A stretch of DNA of 64,000 nucleotides from Closterium sp. Naga37s-1. Lineage: Eukaryota > Streptophyta > Zygnematophyceae > Desmidiales > Closteriaceae. Below the pieces are notes generated by a model. The model was not told the DNA's origin. It searched no databases and saw only the letters and a list, made by a program, of their open reading frames with translations. This document shows, piece after piece, positions 51,885 to 61,989 of the stretch (position 1 is its first letter; the number at the start of each line of letters is the position of its first letter). The translations under genes and the position numbers were made by a program. The stretch spans positions 1 through 64,000 of the forward strand of contig CANJKZ010000827.1 in NCBI GenBank assembly GCA_947471745.1, in the 5' to 3' direction.

Positions 51885-52860
51885 AAGTGAAGTCAGACCC
51901 CTTATTTTGTTTCACAACTTTTTTGCTTTGCAAAAAATATACTACCATATAATAAGACCCGGCTATTATGTAGGATTTTCCTTTGAGGAGACCCCCCCCA
52001 TTTTTTTCGAGTGGGTTTCATAATACCCTAGGGTATTTTATCCGGGAGAATACGGAAATAACTGCGAGAATCATGATTTAGAACGAAGGAAAGGTCCATC
52101 CTTCTCAACAAGAACGTGTTTACAGCAAAAATGGGGCGACAGTAGTCACAGCGTTTTTTTAATCGAGCAGGTGCTTCACCACCTCGTAAAAAGTGACCAC
52201 AATTCCACGTGATGGGCAAGTCAGACCCCTTATTTTGTTTCACAACTTTTTTGCTTTATAAAAAATATACCATATAACAAGACCCGGGTATTATGTAGGA
52301 TTTTCCTTTGAGGAGACCCCCCCCATTTTTTTCGAGTGGTTTTCATAATACCCTAGGGTATTTTATCCGGGAGAATACGGAAATAACTGCGAGAATCATG
52401 ATTTAGAACGAAGGAAAGGTCCATCCTTCTCAACAAGAACGTGTTTACAGCAAAAATGGGGCGACAGTAGTCACAGCGTTTTTTTAATCGAGCAGGTGCT
52501 TCACCACCTCGTAAAAAGTGACCACAATTCCACGTGATGGGCAAGTCAGACCCCTTATTTTGTTTCACAACTTTTTTGCTTTATAAAAAATATACCATAT
52601 ATCAAGACCCGGGTATTATGTAGGATTTTCCTTTGAGGAGACCCCCCCCATTTTTTTCCAGTGGTTTTCATAATACCCTAGGGTATTTTATCCGGGAGAA
52701 TACGGAAATAACTGCGAGAATCATGATTTAGAACGAAGGAAAGGTCCATCCTTCTCAACAAGAACGTGTTTACAGCAAAAATGGGGCGACAGTAGTCACA
52801 GCGTTTTTTTAATTGAGCAGGTGCTTCACCACCTCGTAAAAAGTGACCACAATTCCACAT
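51885..52860 (-). repeat. 325-bp tandem triplication containing the carrier gene's stop-proximal coding end and 3' UTR
   Basis: Three near-identical units with period 325 bp (matching points 52028, 52353 and 52678). Each includes on the minus strand the last ~15 codons of the mitochondrial carrier (GIVVTFYEVVKHLL then stop) plus about 270 bp of downstream AT-richer sequence with A/T and C runs. Only the rightmost unit is joined to the rest of the last exon. Confidence 0.85.
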
Positions 52861-53842
52861 GATGGGCCAGCTCTCAACACTCTAGGACCAGCCCCGGCAA
52901 ATAATGATTTCATCCCTCCCTCCCTGCATTGGCAACACAAACACACGAGGCATGGATACACCAGTTATACCGTGCGGCAAAAAAACACACAAACAGAAAA
53001 TCAGACAACAAACTTCTGGGACATTATTCCTCCCTCCCACCCCCCCTCCTCCGCTGCTCACCTCCACAGATGCTGCAGTGTTGAGCTGAGCACCCGACAC
53101 CTGGATCTGCCTCCTCGTCTTAGCCACATCCAGCGGGTGAGTCGCTGCTGCTGCCACGCTCCAGCGCACCCACACCGCACACAACCCAACCCAGCCCTAC
53201 CACAGCCCTACCACAACCCTACCACAACCCTACCACAACCCTACCACACCCCTTCTCACCTCCAGAGATGCTGCAGCGTCTGAGCAGTGTTCAGCTGAGT
53301 TCCTGTTACTTGAATCTGCCTCCTCGTCTTGGCCACATCCAGAGGGTGAGTCACTGCTGCTGCTACACTCCCCGCCACCATCCCTGCCGCGAAATTCGCC
53401 CCCACCACCTGCAGCAGCGGCAGCTGCTGAGCCTCCTCCGCAGCCTCAATAAGCGAATGAGAATACACCTCACTGCCAGTACCAGCACCAGCACCAGCAC
53501 CACCACCAGCACCAGCACCAGCACCACCACCAGTACCAGCACCAGCACCAGCACCACCCTGAACCCACTCCTGCCTGTCCCGCTGTTTCTGCTCCCACCG
53601 GTCAGCAGATCTACTGAGCAGGTAACGCCGGGTGGGCTCCAATAGACCCCAGCAGATGGCTGAGAACGGCACGTCACGGGCCAATTGCGCGTCAACACCT
53701 GTCCACAGCGCGCGCAGCCCTTGAGTGCCTGAATGCGGCTGCAGAATCGTCCGCAGCGTCGCTAGCGTGCCAGGCCTTGATCCACCCACTACCCCTCCCC
53801 CACCCAAGCTTCCTGCGGCTCCTGCTCCTGCCCCTCCTCCTG

Positions 53843-53893
<51 letters not shown>

Positions 53894-55743
53894 CTGGTGA
53901 TCCTACCACCCCCACTGCCCCCAACCCTGCCCCCACCACTGGTCTCTGTGCCTGCATGCGAGTCCTTGCAAGCTCCAATGGCGCGCAGCTGACACAAGCC
54001 AGTGCACGCGCCACCGACCCTGCGATCAACGGCACATACGCCTCCGGCACAGCGCGATCCTGGCCGTTGATCGGCATCGCTGCGAGCTCGATCTTGAGGA
54101 TATCGTACACAGGGAGATAGATCCCAACCGTTGGTACAGCCATGAGGAGAGAGGCGCCCGTGCCACGCCACAAGCGCAAAGCCCCTTCCTCTCGCACTAT
54201 CCGAGAGAACACGTCCCATGTGTTGCGGTATGGGTGGTGGTTGTGTTGGGGGAGATGGTGGTGGGGCTGGTGATGCTGATATGGCTGCTGGTGCTGGTTC
54301 GGCAGCAGATGGGTTACATTTGCATGAATGCTCCCATGCCCATGCCCATGCCCGTGTGTGAACCCATTGCCGTGGGTACTTCCACTACCGGCAGCCACTC
54401 CGCCATGCACATGCCCGTACAATCCCGCCACGTCACAACAGACAGACATTGCCGCCCGCCGTAAATCCCCAGGGCCGTGCATATGCCCGCCCCGGGCCAG
54501 AACGGCGGCCGCGGCAGCGGGGGCGGAAGCGCCTGTAGCGGCTACAGCCGGGAACGCTACAGCCGGAAAAACGGCAGATGGGAAGAGGGCGCGGTGGAGG
54601 GAGCAGAAGGCGGCGGGGGAGGGGGCGGAGGCGGCTGTAGCGGCTACAGCCGAATGGAAGGCTGGATGGCGCGAGCAGAACTTGGTGGGGCGGCAGCAGG
54701 CAGAGGCTGTAGCAGCAGAGGCTGGAGCAGCAGCGGCTGTAGCGGCGGTGGATGTAGCAGAAGAGACTGTAGCAGCAGCGGACACTGTAGCAGCAGTGGC
54801 TGCAGAAGCGGCTGTAGCGGCAGCGGCGGCTGAGCCTGACGGAGCTGCGGATGTGACTGTAGCGGCGAGGGAGGGGTAGAGCGCACGACATGTGATTGCG
54901 GCGGGGGAGGTGGAAGCGAGTGGCAACGGGCGGGCGGGGGCGCGGGGAGATGCGGACGCTGTTTGCGCCTGCAGCCGCGTCTAATGAAGCAGGGGAGGGG
55001 GGAGGACGGGCGGGGGAGTGGCGCAAGGGGGGAATGTGGTTTGCATGGGCGTTGAGAATGGGAGGGGGAGGGGGGAGGCGAAGAGCGAGGCAAAGAGGAC
55101 GAGAAAGACGATAGACATGAGAATTATCTGAATAAAAAACAAAACCGATTTACTTTATGGATGCTCCGCTACCAGCAACAGCATAGCTACACTACCAGCG
55201 TACCTTAACGACGTCCAGCGGGTTCATAATAACGGCCGACACCACAGCTGCGGCACCCGCCGCCAAAGCTTTCTCCCGTAACCCCAGATCGCCCTCGGGC
55301 TTCGTTGCACCCCCTGCACCCGCTTCGACGCGGGTCGCAGAGGCCACTACAGCCGGCCCCCCTGTCGAAGCAACTGGAATGCCTGCCGCAGTCGACAATT
55401 GCACCGCTGAACCGTCGGGGTTTAATCTGCTGACGTCAGCCGCCGCGGCAGCACCGTTTGAGCTACTTACGCAGCTAGATCCCGGCACTGGCATCGGCAC
55501 GGCCCGCACACCGGCAATTTCGTCGTTCCGTGCGACGTCGCACGCGCAGCCTGCGACGTCGCCAGGCGTGGCCACGTGTCCTGTCGCCACCGGTGCCAAA
55601 CACGAGCTTGAATGAACAGTTGTCGATGCGGCAGGTGATCTGTTACGAACCGTGACTGGCGGTGACGCGACGGTGGCAGCGGGTGCGGAAAAGGCGGCGG
55701 GAGATGCGGTGGTATTAGTGGAGGAGGCGGCGGTGGGGATCAT
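52809..55743 (-). CDS. Mitochondrial carrier of the MTM1 / SLC25A39-SLC25A40 type
   Basis: Inner-membrane carrier. Members of this subfamily are linked to mitochondrial glutathione import and to manganese/iron handling. Three phase-consistent exons, 55743-55204, 54980-53260 and 52923-52809, encode 791 residues, about twice the usual size. The three carrier signatures are visible: NPLDVVK|TRLQAQ across intron 1, APLELARTRMQ, and HPLDVAKTRRQ. Subfamily hallmarks include LWRGTGASLLMAVPTVGIYL, ARDVPFSAICWGLLEPTRR and the end GAGPRVLRAGPS followed by VTFYEVVK. Extra length comes from a ~110-residue Ala/Ser-rich N-terminus, a large Ala-rich and His/Gln-rich loop after signature 1 (residues ~185-420), a poly-Ala run and an Ala/Gly loop before helix 5. 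The third-signature exon end has a duplicate at 53059-53165 and the last exon end is triplicated. Substrate is inferred from the subfamily only. Confidence 0.87.
53059..53165 (-). repeat. Duplicate of the carrier exon 2 end
   Basis: It repeats the third carrier signature region (THPLDVAKTRRQIQVSGAQL) and ends with a GTGAGC donor like the original at 53260. It lacks a few codons (QTLQHL region). It could serve as an alternative donor or exon, or be inert. Confidence 0.8.
53845..53893 (-). repeat. Trinucleotide GCT/AGC run encoding poly-Ala in the carrier
   Basis: About 15 consecutive CTG/GCT units on the plus strand read as poly-Ala in the carrier frame, in a loop between transmembrane helices. 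Confidence 0.9.
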
Positions 55744-56893
55744 GATGGCAGTCCGGTGAAACTGTTGGTGAAATCCTCTGAACCCTTGATGCCAACGATC
55801 CTACGGCGGAGAAATGTTGAATCAAGAAAGGTCAAAATGTCGTGCACGTGAGCGAGCGGATGACAGAGCAGACACGCGGAATCAGACGCGTGCGAGAGGC
55901 AGCGCGGGAGGCTTAGTGTACTCGCTCCGCGCCAGGGACACGTACGTGCGTACGCCAATCCTACTGCCTCATCAATTGACGGAGCTCACAGCGAATGAGA
56001 GCAAAGAGAAAGCCAATCCGTGGCCTGCAGTGCGGAACGCACAGCACGCGACGCATCTAATCCCGTAAACCACGCAGCCTGTTTGATCCTGGTGTGGTTC
56101 TAGAGATTAAGCGGGCGTAGCGAGCGTGCTATGGCGAAGTTGGCATGGTATGGAAGCTTTGTACTGCCACATACTGGGAGTCTACACTGGGCTCTTCTGC
56201 CGAGTTCGCGAGAACGAACGATGTTCGCTCATCTCGCAATAAGGACAAATATTTATGGCGAAACGCATTTCCAGCAAGGACATGTTACACTAGCGAAAGA
56301 AAGGGGTTTTTGTTGAAGGTTGCGTGTGCCAGTGGTCCCCCAAAGCTGAGGAGAGCACGTGGCGGGAGTGACGTGGCGAAAGGTTTGTTTGGGCCGTGCA
56401 CTCATCTGATGCAAGCAACACGTTTCTTCCGAAAGAACATGCTGGAATTCTGGAAGGTGGGGCCGGAACGGCGGGAGCCACAGAAAGTCTCATGGTTGGC
56501 AAAATAACAAAGATGCTACACAAAAGACTTAGAACCTAGATTTAGGTAGTCTTATAAAAAACGTACCTCGATTTGAATTTGCTCACTGACGAGTACATGC
56601 GTGCCGCTACTGAAATGCCAACACCTTGATGAAATCTTCCCCAAGAAGCGGGAAAATCGCAGGGCACGCGGCAGCCGCCATAGATTTTTCTTCCCACTTC
56701 CCATCCCATCATTTCTGCTCTACTGAAGTACGTCGCTTCTCTTCTTTTTCGCCTGTTCCTTGCTTCTATTCCGTGAATCGCTTTGATTCTGTTCCGCCAT
56801 TAACTTGGCCGTTGCCTCTGCATTCCCGTACCTCCATTATCCAATACCTCACCATAAGGCTTTTAACACCGTGCACCGTTCCGCGTCGCACAC
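55744..56893. promoter_or_regulatory. Divergent intergenic region between carrier and thioredoxin-fold genes
   Basis: 1.15 kb separating two genes transcribed away from each other; it should hold both promoters and 5' leaders. Sequence is non-repetitive. I see no additional gene and no specific element I can name. Confidence 0.6.
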
Positions 56894-59800
56894 ATGGCGA
56901 CGTCTAGATGCACTGCGCCATTCACGGCGCTCCCCCGTCGCATCGCGTCTCCCGCGGGCGTTTTCCTCTCGCTCATCTCGCTCCTTGCGTTGATCAGCGT
57001 CGCCGCGGCCTCCGATTTCCGTCCGTACCGCGTGCGCGCGCTCACAGACGCGTCCTTCGAGCACGATACACAGGCATCGTCGGGGCAGACCACGGGCCGA
57101 TGGTAAGTTGCGTGGTAAACACTATGGCGATAAGCTTGCAGCCACGTTGCGATCACAGAAAGAGTTTCCAACATTCAATTCTTTTTTTTTTTTTTTTTCC
57201 GCACCCCCTTCCGCCTCCCTCCGTTTTCCGTCCTGCCCGTTCGTCGCGATGTCCCCCTAGGTTCGTTCTCTTCGCCACGTCAGACTGCCTGACCTCTGCT
57301 GACTCCGCGTCGCCATGCCACCGCATCCTTGCGTCGCTTAAGGAGGCTGCTTCTGCCGCGGACGACGTGCCTGGCCGGCTCTTCATTGCCGCTCAGGTGG
57401 GGGAAGATCTACTGCAAAGAGAGTGGGAGAAGTTGAAATGAGTTGGGGAAGAGAGAGATTGTGAGAAAAGAGTCGGCGACGTGTCTGGCCGGCTGTTCAT
57501 TGCCGCGCAGGTGGGGACTCCACGTTGAGACGAGGGAGTGAGAGATGGATAGGACGAGGTGAGGCATTTTCTCTGACAAGACAGCAGTGTGAGAGAAGCC
57601 GCTTGTGGGGACTCTACGCTGAGACGAGAGGGTGAGCGATAGATAGAATGAGTTGGGGTTGCGTTTTGGCGACGAGAGAGAGCACGAGCCGGAGGATGTG
57701 CCTGGCAGGCTCTTCATTGCCGCTCTTCATCGCGGCAGGCTCTTCATTGCCGCTCTTCATCGCGGCAGGCTCTTCATTGCCGCTCTTCATCGCGGCAGGC
57801 TCTTCATTGCCGCTCTTCATCGCGGCAGGCTCTTCGTTGCCGCTCTTCATCGCGGCAGGCTCTTCGTTGCCGGTCTTCATCGCGGCAGGCTCTTCGTTGC
57901 CGCTCAGGTGGGAAACCTTTACAGGGAAGAGAGAGTGCGAGAGAGGATAGCAGGAATTAGAAGAGCTTCATGAAGAAGAGAGAGTGGAAAAGCCAGACGA
58001 TTTGCCTGCCAGGCAGGCAGGCCCTTCCTTGCCGCTCACCTGGGGAATTTTCCCTCCTTTACTGATTTTTTCCCTCGCGCATTCTCTCCCTTGTTTTGTC
58101 CATCCCAGGTGGATGTAGACGCCAACCCGAAGCTGAAGAAGAGGTTCGGCGTCGGTTCCGAGCCTGTCCTCAAGCTCTTCCGAGACCGGGCCATGTTCTC
58201 CTTCCCCCAAGCCTCTCTCCCGAGCCTGATCAGCAGGCATGGGATGGGCGGAGGATTGGATGACACAGGAGAAGAAGTAGATGAGGAATTTGAGGGGGAG
58301 GGGTACGCAGCAGCAGCAGGAGGAGCAGGAGCAGGAGGGGCAGGAGCAGCAGCAGGAGGAGAGGGGGATTTGGCGGCGGTGTTGCGGCGGTTTGTGCGGG
58401 GGAGCTACAAGGAGGTGGGGGAAGAGAAAGTGCCGGGCGAGCCGACAGCCATGGATGGGATTGTTGAACTGTTGGCCAGCGCGTGGGAGCAGTACCAGGC
58501 GTTCATGCGGGTGAGTCGCTTGGGAGGGACAGCAAAGGAAGGGTGGTATGGGAGTGGTATGGGGTGAGATTGTTGACTTGCCGGCCGGGGCGTGGGAGCA
58601 GTACCAGGCGTTCATGCGGGTGAGATGCTTTTGTTGGGAGGGAGGGTTGTGAGGGGCTTCTGTGAGTGAGGGAGGGTGTGGGAAAGAGTGACTAAGGGAG
58701 TGTTAGGGTAAGAGGACCAGGGGAGGCGTCAGGGAAGCCGTCTTCTGGGGCTCCCTTAAACACTCAGGCTTGGATTATTGGAACGTTCTAGGGCAGGGGG
58801 GATGACGTGGGGGAGGGGAGGGGAGGGTGGGGGAAAAGGGGGGGGGGGGGGTGGGGGGGAGTACAGGGAGGTGGGGGAGGAGAAGGTACCGAGGGAACCG
58901 ACAGCCATGGATGGGCTTTTTGACTTGCTGGCGGGATGTGGGAGCGGGATGTGGGAGCGGGATGTGGGAGCGGGATGGGGGAGCGGGATGTGGGAGCGGG
59001 ATGGGGGAGCGGGATGGGGGAGCGGGATGGGGGAGCGGGATGTGGGAGCGGGATGGGGGAGCGGGATGTCGGAGACGTACCACGCGTTCATGCGGGTGAG
59101 TGATGGCCCGGAGTCAAGTCACCCCTCTGCTGTGCCTGGCCTTCACATGGCATGGGAGCAGTACCATGCGTTCATGTTTTGAGTCGACTCATAACACGAC
59201 TCATGCGGGTTAGTGATGGCCCGCAGTCAATTCACCCCTCTGCTGTGCATGGGAGGCCATGCGGGTGAGTGGTGGGAGCAGCACACATGGCATGGGAGCG
59301 GCACGCATGGCATGGGAGCAGCACCGCGCGTTCATGCAGGCGAGATTCTTGGTGGGGAGGGCGTGGGATGCATGGTAGGTAGGGAGGGTGTGGGATAGAA
59401 CGAGGGTACATGAGGGAGGGCATGGGAAGTTGTTTTGAGGCTGAGTGGCTCTCAATGGTGTTGACTTCTGAGTCAACTCAAAATTCAACTCAAGAGGATG
59501 AAAAGTGTTTTGAGGCTGAGTGTCCCCCCCCATCGTCCTTACACTCATTCTCTACATATCTTTCCCTCGTTCTCCTCCCCTCGTACTCACATTTATTCTC
59601 TAACGTCCGGTATCTCTCATACCACCCTGTGTGGCTTGCATGCTTGGCGGTCTTGTGGCTGTCAGCTTCTCTGCCCAATGGCGTGCTTGTCTGTATTCGC
59701 TTCCACTCACACTCACTGTGTACCGATTTTCCCCATCTCCTCCTTCATCCCTCCTAACCTCCGGTATCTCTCATACCACCCTGTGTGGCTGGCATCGCTC

Positions 59801-60477
59801 GGCGGTCTTGTGGCTGTCAGCTTCTCTGCCCAATGGCGTGCTTGTCTGTATTGGCCAAACTCATGCTCGTGTAAACCGGTCTTTCCCCTCTCCTCATTCA
59901 ATCCCTCCTAACCTCCAGTACCTCTCATACCACCCTGTGTGACTTGCATCACTTGGCGGTCTGGTGGCTGTCACCTTATGGTTTATTTGAGGATGAGCGC
60001 CTCTGATAATATTTTTGTCTGCATTCTCGTTCCAACTCTGATCATATCCAACTCGTTGCATGCCTATTTTCCTTCGCCTCTCCCTTCCCCGCTCGCCTTC
60101 CTCTTTTTCCATTCCTCCTCCCACTCTCCAGTACCTCTCATACCACCCTGTGTGGCTTGCTACGCTCGGCGGTCTGGTGGCTGTCTCCTTCTATGCCTTT
60201 ACTCGCTGGCTGCTCCAAATGGGGGTTGTCTCCAAGGGTGTGCCTGTCCATCTTTGCTTACTCTCGCACTCATTGTGTACCAATTTCGTCCGCCCCCCTC
60301 CCTTCTTTCATCCCTCCCAATCTCCAGTATCTCTCATACCACCCTGTGTGGCTGGCATCGCTCGGCGGTCTGGTGGCTGTCAGCTTCTATGCCTTGACTC
60401 GCTGGCTGTTGGGGATGGGGGTTGCACCTCCGCGTCGGCCACGCCGTGTTGTTCCCAGAGCAAGGAAGGCAGACTAG
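56894..60477 (+). CDS. ER thioredoxin-fold single-pass membrane protein (PDI/TMX-like, no CxxC)
   Basis: Exons 56894-57102, 57261-57396, 58109-58510 and 60328-60477 keep phase and encode 298 residues. Residues ~1-37 form a signal peptide (GVFLSLISLLALISVAAA). A thioredoxin-like domain follows: GRWFVLFATSDC at the strand before the usual active site, GRLFIAAQVDVDANPKLKKR at the buried strand, then FGVGSEPVLKLFRDRAMF, in which the expected cis-Pro context (EP) is present. No CxxC follows FATSD; Cys residues are spaced C..9..C, so oxidoreductase activity is doubtful. An Ala/Gly-rich loop comes next. The last exon supplies a membrane span (VWLASLGGLVAVSFYALTRW) and a basic tail. OST3/OST6-type oligosaccharyltransferase subunits are an alternative, but those have four C-terminal spans. 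The exon chain is chosen among many copies by phase and completeness. Confidence 0.65.
57440..57910 (+). repeat. Extra copies of exon 2 end, including a 30-bp array
   Basis: The exon 2 end (GRLFIAAQ plus GTGGGG donor) is repeated at about 57478-57512. A 30-bp array of seven units (GGCAGGCTCTTCATTGCCGC plus TCTTCATCGC) at 57696-57905 ends in another intact CAG|GTGGGA donor. A diverged copy follows near 58010-58045. Confidence 0.85.
58560..59345 (+). repeat. Extra copies of exon 3 end with a 13-bp array
   Basis: Copies of the exon 3 end (MDG...WEQY.AFMR plus GTGAG donor) occur at about 58560-58625 and 58862-59095, with shorter ones near 59150-59205 and 59280-59340. The 58862 copy is expanded inside the exon by units of GGGATGTGGGAGC (about nine). 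A palindrome related to TTTTGAGTCGACTCAAAA lies between two copies at 59176-59195. Confidence 0.8.
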
Positions 60478-60790
60478 AACACCGTGTAGAGAGATTTGGA
60501 TTGTAAGAGTGTGCAAGGACGCTCGGCGGTCTGGTGGCTATCTCCTCCTATGCCTTGACTCGCTGGCTACTGGGGATGGGGGTTGCTCCTCCGCGTCGGC
60601 CACGCCGTGTTGTTCCCAGAGCAAGGAAGGCGGATTAGAGCAGTGGTGACTGTGAGTTGACTCAAAGGTCTGGTGGCTGTCGGGTATGCCTTAACCCACT
60701 GTCTGCTGGGAACGGGAGTTGCACCTCCGCATTGTCCACGTAGTGTTGTTCCCTCCCACCCAGAGTAAGGAAGGCGGACTAGCATAGTAG
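59605..60790 (+). repeat. Seven tandem copies of the last (transmembrane) exon
   Basis: Copies begin near 59608, 59761, 59918, 60131, 60328, 60515 and 60660. All carry the YHPVWLA..GGLVAVSF or GGLVAVS core. Those at 60131 and 60328 have clean CCAG acceptors and hydrophobic spans. 60328 has the complete coding end and stop at 60475-60477. 60515 also keeps the full tail and a stop but lacks the 5' part. 60660 is decayed. Confidence 0.8.
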
Positions 60791-61374
60791 TTGTTAGGGA
60801 GGTTGCTGACTAGCATAGCATACAGGGAGGTTGCCTTGTGGCTAACATGTGTTTCTGCTGGTTTTGTTACCAGACCAAAGTAATTGCTATAACTTAAGAG
60901 CCTAGTTTCTTTATGGGTAACTCTCCTCACTTGGTTCAGCTAGAGTAAAGAAGGTGAACTAGGAAACCACTTTTTGTCTAACACAAGGCGCATTTGACAG
61001 TCGCCATGGTGTAACATTCTTCCAGAAACAGCATTTCTCCCAGCGGTCCTGGTACAACGTTCCAATAGACAATTTGTTTAGGCGTTGTACAGTTTGACAA
61101 CATGCTGCTCTCACATTCATCCTAAAAGATATTGTTCTACAGCTCGCTTCCCACAGGCTCTCCGAGAACGCAGACACTTCATTTGCAGCTGTATTACAGA
61201 AACTCAGGTGTGAGACAGAGCAGAATTCCTAATTAACAGAATCAACAAATCAACATATTTGCACCTTACAGCAAGCAAGGCGCATTGACTCATCTTATCA
61301 TCGAGCTCTATATACAAACGCAGCCACCTGACGACCGCCGCTGTCAACATATAGACGTTTACAGCTGGCTCGCT
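60790..61374. other. Intergenic, no gene seen
   Basis: Non-repetitive sequence downstream of the thioredoxin-fold gene and downstream (convergent) of the minus-strand gene ending at 61375. Likely 3' UTR and spacer. Confidence 0.5.
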
Positions 61375-61919
61375 TCAATAATTAACCTGATGCCCCTTCT
61401 GGGGGAGCTGGAACTTAGAGTCCACCTCAACAGGCGGCTTTAAAATGAGAAATTCCTCTTCGTCGTCCGAGGAAAGAGATGGAGCAGCAGCTTCCACGAA
61501 ATTGGCCTTGCTTACAAGATGATCAGCCCACCTGCGGATACAAGAGGTATTTGGGTCAGGAAGCCGCCTTACACGGCTATCTGGAATCATGACAGATAGG
61601 GCTCGGGTTCAACTATAAGCAGGCTCTCCTTACCAATCGTTTATCCTTTCCCGGAAGGGACTCAACGAGGGTGAGGATGACGCGACAGCAGACGTGGGAG
61701 CAGAGTTAATAGCGGTAGAGGCCGCGCTTTCAACTGCCTTCGTTGCCGTCGAATGCAATTGCTCAATCCTGTACAAGGTGACACCATGAGCACTGTCAGA
61801 GGACGGAATTTGAGGGAGAGAAAGGAAAAAAAGCAGCAGGATTAGAACTCTCGACATACCTTGCTGAGTACGGAGTGAGCGGGGATGGTGCACCAGGAGT
61901 CCGTCCGCCATGCGGATGA
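61375..61919 (-). CDS. Unrecognised gene, 3' exons
   Basis: Three exons on the minus strand join in phase: 61919-61860 (acceptor GTGCAG, donor GTATGT), 61768-61634 (acceptor TACAG, donor GTAAGG) and 61531-61375 (acceptor CGCAG, stop TGA at 61377-61375). The joined frame reads ...SPLTPYSARIEQLHSTATKA, a Ser/Ala-rich stretch, SPFRERINDWWADHLVSKAN, an acidic SSDDEEEFLILKPPVEVDSK and a short basic end. Upstream exons must exist; a possible one near 61990-62100 is not certain. I do not recognise the family. The low-repeat context and clean splice sites make a real gene likely. Confidence 0.5.
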
Positions 61920-61989
61920 CTGCACAAGCCACCAATGCTTCTGTCAATGAAAGCTCTCACGGTAACACTTCAGACAATCGTGAGCAGCG

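Noticed and set aside
56894..60477. OST3/OST6 oligosaccharyltransferase subunit as the primary call
   Set aside because: The thioredoxin-like N-terminus fits loosely, but only one membrane span is supported, whereas that family has four. Kept only as an alternative.
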